A DNA stretch of 64,000 nt, from contig JAQPZY010001692.1 in NCBI GenBank assembly GCA_029931535.1, positions 1,651,001-1,715,000 of the forward strand, written 5' to 3'. Below, piece by piece: positions 62,150 through 64,000 of the stretch; position 1 is the stretch's first letter, and each line of letters starts with the position of its first letter. The translations under genes were made by a program, and so were the position numbers. The stretch is from Margaritifera margaritifera (taxonomy: Eukaryota > Mollusca > Bivalvia > Unionida > Margaritiferidae). Under the pieces are notes generated by a model. The model worked only from the letters and a program-made list of their open reading frames with translations. It ran no database searches and was not told the origin of the DNA.

Positions 62150-62275
62150 TTAATTGCACATCAGTGTAATCCGGACTATTCAGTGCTGAGTAAGTTAAGG
62201 TATAAAAAAAAAGACACACATCAGTGTAATCCTGACTATTCAGTGCTGAGTAAGTTAAGGTATAAAAAAAAAGAC
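62150..62275. repeat. 64-bp tandem duplication
   Basis: Two almost identical copies contain cacatcagtgtaatccggac, attcagtgctgagtaagtta and a poly-A run. Confidence 0.92.
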
Positions 62276-62494
62276 AAACAAACGAAAGATAAAGCCAAAA
62301 ATGGGCAAAAGTTTTCAAATACAAAGTCCCATATTTCATATAAACCGTTCTCTTTTACAAAGTCTAGGACCTTCTCAGCTGGAACATCATCACAGAACAC
62401 ATTCAAGTGCAAAAAGGTTGTCTCTATTAGTTGCCTCTTAAGACATGTGCGAGGCCACATTGGGCCTATTCTACATCCACAAATCCTGCAGAGG

Positions 62495-63350
62495 GATTGT
62501 TCACATGAACAACATAGACCATGATCTGTTCAAGGGAACCATGTAGACAACCTTCTCTGTGTAAGTGAACAGAATAGACCATGATCTGGTCAAACAAACA
62601 GCACAGACCCTGGCATGTTCAAGTGAACATCACATATCCTGGTCTGTTCACGTGAACAGTATATACAATAGATGGTTGAGGTGAACATTATAGGCCCTTA
62701 TCTTCTGCAATGAATAGCATAGACCAAGATCTGTTCAAGTAAACAGCTTAGACTGTTGAGTTGAATATAATATACCTAGATCTCAAGTGAACATCGTAGA
62801 ACCAGATCTGATTAAGTGAACAGCAAAGACCCAGATCTGTTGAGTTGAATATAATATACCTAGATCTTAAGTGAACATCATAAAACCAGATCTGATTAAG
62901 TGAACATCAAAGACCAAGATATGTTCAACTTAAGAACAAAGACCCTGACCCTTTCAAGTGAACAGCATATACCCTGGCCTGTTCAAGTGAACAGTTTAGA
63001 CCCTGATCAGTTGAGTTGAATATAGTATACCTATATCTTGAGTGAACATAACAGAACCAGATCTAATTAATTGAACAGCAAAGACCCAGATCTGTTCAAC
63101 CGAAGAGCATAGACCTGATCTATTCAAGTGAACAGCATATACCCTGGCCTGTTCAAGTGAACAGCATAGACCCTGACCTGTTCAAGTAAACAACATAAAT
63201 TCTGGTCTGTTGATGTGAACAGAATAGATCCAGATTTGATCAAATGAACAGCACATACCCTGATCTGTTCAAGTGAGCATCATTGACCATGATCTGTTAA
63301 AGTGAGCTGAATAGACTCAGATCTGATCAAGTGAGCATCACAGATCATGG
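62495..63350. repeat. About 30-bp minisatellite, main block
   Basis: About 28 units of the type gatctgttcaagtgaacagc + atagaccct. Each unit holds the near-dyad tgttcaagtgaaca. The sequence aacagcatagaccctgatct equals the subterminal motif of the MITE at 29257-29476. Confidence 0.85.
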
Positions 63351-63584
63351 CAGTTTTAGATCTATGCTGTTTACAGCTGGATGCACTTTATACACAGGAT
63401 AAGAGGTTAATTTCTTTAAAATCTGACAGCGGTGGCCTCTCTTAGGGTGAGCCATAAGAAGAGGGAGAAGGACCCACTCTATCTATATCATGGTATCTTC
63501 TAATGCCTGGGAGACAAAAACTAATAGATTGAAGAAAAATGCAATGTAAACTCATTTTAAAGGAAAATGTTGTGCATAACATAC

Positions 63585-63676
63585 CTTCTGTCTCCATGGC
63601 TTGTTCCATGAAAGCTTTCTGCTTGGATGCAAAATCTGCCATAAGTTTCTGTTGTCTCTCATGAGCCTTTCTCCTC
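63585..63676 (-). CDS. UBR3: UBR3 homologue, exon A (helical segment before RING)
   Basis: The 92-nt exon sits between acceptor tttcag and donor gtatgt on the minus strand. It starts with one base completing a codon and ends in phase 1. It encodes a basic, helical segment containing QKLMADFASKQKAFMEQAM, which closely matches the UBR3 stretch that precedes the RING and differs from UBR1/UBR2. The split codon joins cleanly to exon B, so no exon is needed in the 6.5-kb intron between them. The open frame runs on into the intron past the donor, so a longer reading would be an artefact. Confidence 0.9.
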
Positions 63677-64000
63677 CTGAAACATATATGAAAGCCATGT
63701 GAATTTTAATTTATTGCTTGTTAAATGACTGTAGTTCTTGCAACTAATACCTCAAAAATTCTAAAATAAACTATAGTAATATTTGATTGTTTTGTTAGCA
63801 AAGCTTTACATCATGGGATAATTCTGCTACATGCTGGTGGCCAGTTTCCATTGGTGGCCTAATCATTTTTAGTCTGAACTATTGCAATCAAAAGTTTGTA
63901 AATCGTGCTTGCCAGAACTTTTCCCTTATTCCATCCATATCCGTAACATGTGTTACAAGGTCGGAACCATAATTTAAGTTTTTCCTTACTATAAGTCATC
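63677..64000 (-). other. Intron upstream of exon A (partial)
   Basis: This is intron sequence 5' of exon A in gene orientation. It supplies the acceptor tttcag at its low end. I see no repeat or exon in it. Confidence 0.7.

Larger units (their letters stand above)
57062..63584 (-). other. Intron A/B, repeat-rich
   Basis: No exon is required here because the flanking phases (1 to 1) fit. From high to low coordinate it holds a roughly 30-bp minisatellite, a 64-bp duplication, a GTAT microsatellite, a pogo-like TIR element with an internal hairpin, an AT microsatellite and a short Pearl-like element. These are listed separately. Confidence 0.75.
1..64000 (-). other. UBR3: UBR3-like E3 ubiquitin ligase gene, internal part (gene extent)
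   Basis: The minus strand carries thirteen exon-like segments between 63676 and 507 that read in order as one protein collinear with vertebrate UBR3. UBR3 is a large cytoplasmic RING E3 ligase of the UBR family that transfers ubiquitin from an E2 to substrates. APE1 has been reported as a mammalian substrate, and fly Ubr3 acts in Hedgehog signalling. Introns run from about 1.3 to 12 kb. Both ends are cut by the window: the UBR box and N-terminal half lie beyond 64000 and the final Cys-rich domain lies beyond 1. Splice phases chain without conflict from exon A to exon L. The assignment rests on remembered family sequence, not on a search. UBR1/UBR2 are less likely, because the RING segments YDCVICGQ and GWEGGVLVQTCGH are UBR3-type. 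Confidence 0.9.

Noticed and set aside
61949..62524. 191-codon ORF with Met-Tyr-Val-Cys repeats
   Set aside because: This is the GTAT microsatellite in frame plus the 64-bp duplication.
1..64000. CRISPR arrays, operons, prokaryotic promoters or attachment sites
   Set aside because: The window is clearly intron-rich animal DNA. All regularly spaced repeats are tandem minisatellites without unique spacers.

Overview
This is eukaryotic, intron-dominated animal DNA, AT-rich by eye and dense with microsatellites, minisatellites and transposon relics. The only host gene I can support is on the minus strand and spans the whole window. It is a homologue of UBR3, the RING-type E3 ubiquitin ligase of the UBR/N-degron family. 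Thirteen coding exons (about 1.6 kb, 534 codons) are visible. Twelve chain with fully compatible splice phases and are collinear with vertebrate UBR3, from the helical segment before the RING, through the RING split over four exons, into the C-terminal helical region. The thirteenth (507-647) is weaker. The N-terminal part including the UBR box lies beyond position 64000, and the extreme C-terminal Cys-rich domain lies beyond position 1. One short exon between 647 and 9930 is probably present but I did not find it. The species cannot be named. The repeats (tRNA-derived SINEs with a mollusc-type 3' end, Pearl/Helentron-like elements with internal tandem cores, DIRS elements) fit a marine lophotrochozoan, most likely a mollusc; this is inference.

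Layout, low to high coordinate (3' to 5' of the gene). 1-9.9 kb: last visible exon, then an intron with a 1.7-kb TIR element, MITEs, a SINE and a pogo transposase relic. 10-13.9 kb: a MITE split by a decayed RTE-like LINE with a 12-bp target duplication. 14-20 kb: a 60-bp minisatellite and a degenerate DIRS retroelement. 20-34 kb: seven exons (from 20325-20443 to 33837-33970) among minisatellites, SINEs and MITEs. 34-36 kb: a Pearl-like array. 36.5-38.1 kb: a hAT element whose interior is a giant palindrome. 44-47 kb: a second DIRS relic. 48-57 kb: RING exons, a 42-bp minisatellite, a SINE and a second long Pearl-like array. 58-60.8 kb: a pogo/Tigger-like element. 61.8-63.4 kb: a minisatellite whose unit matches the subterminal motif of the MITE family seen at 10, 26 and 29 kb.

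I see no protein-coding gene on the plus strand other than transposon relics, and no rRNA, standard tRNA gene or CRISPR array. The most notable observations are the hAT foldback element, the nested LINE-in-MITE insertion, the MITE-derived minisatellite, the duplicated 3' splice site before the exon at 24340-24437, and the same-orientation family of 144-bp-monomer elements.
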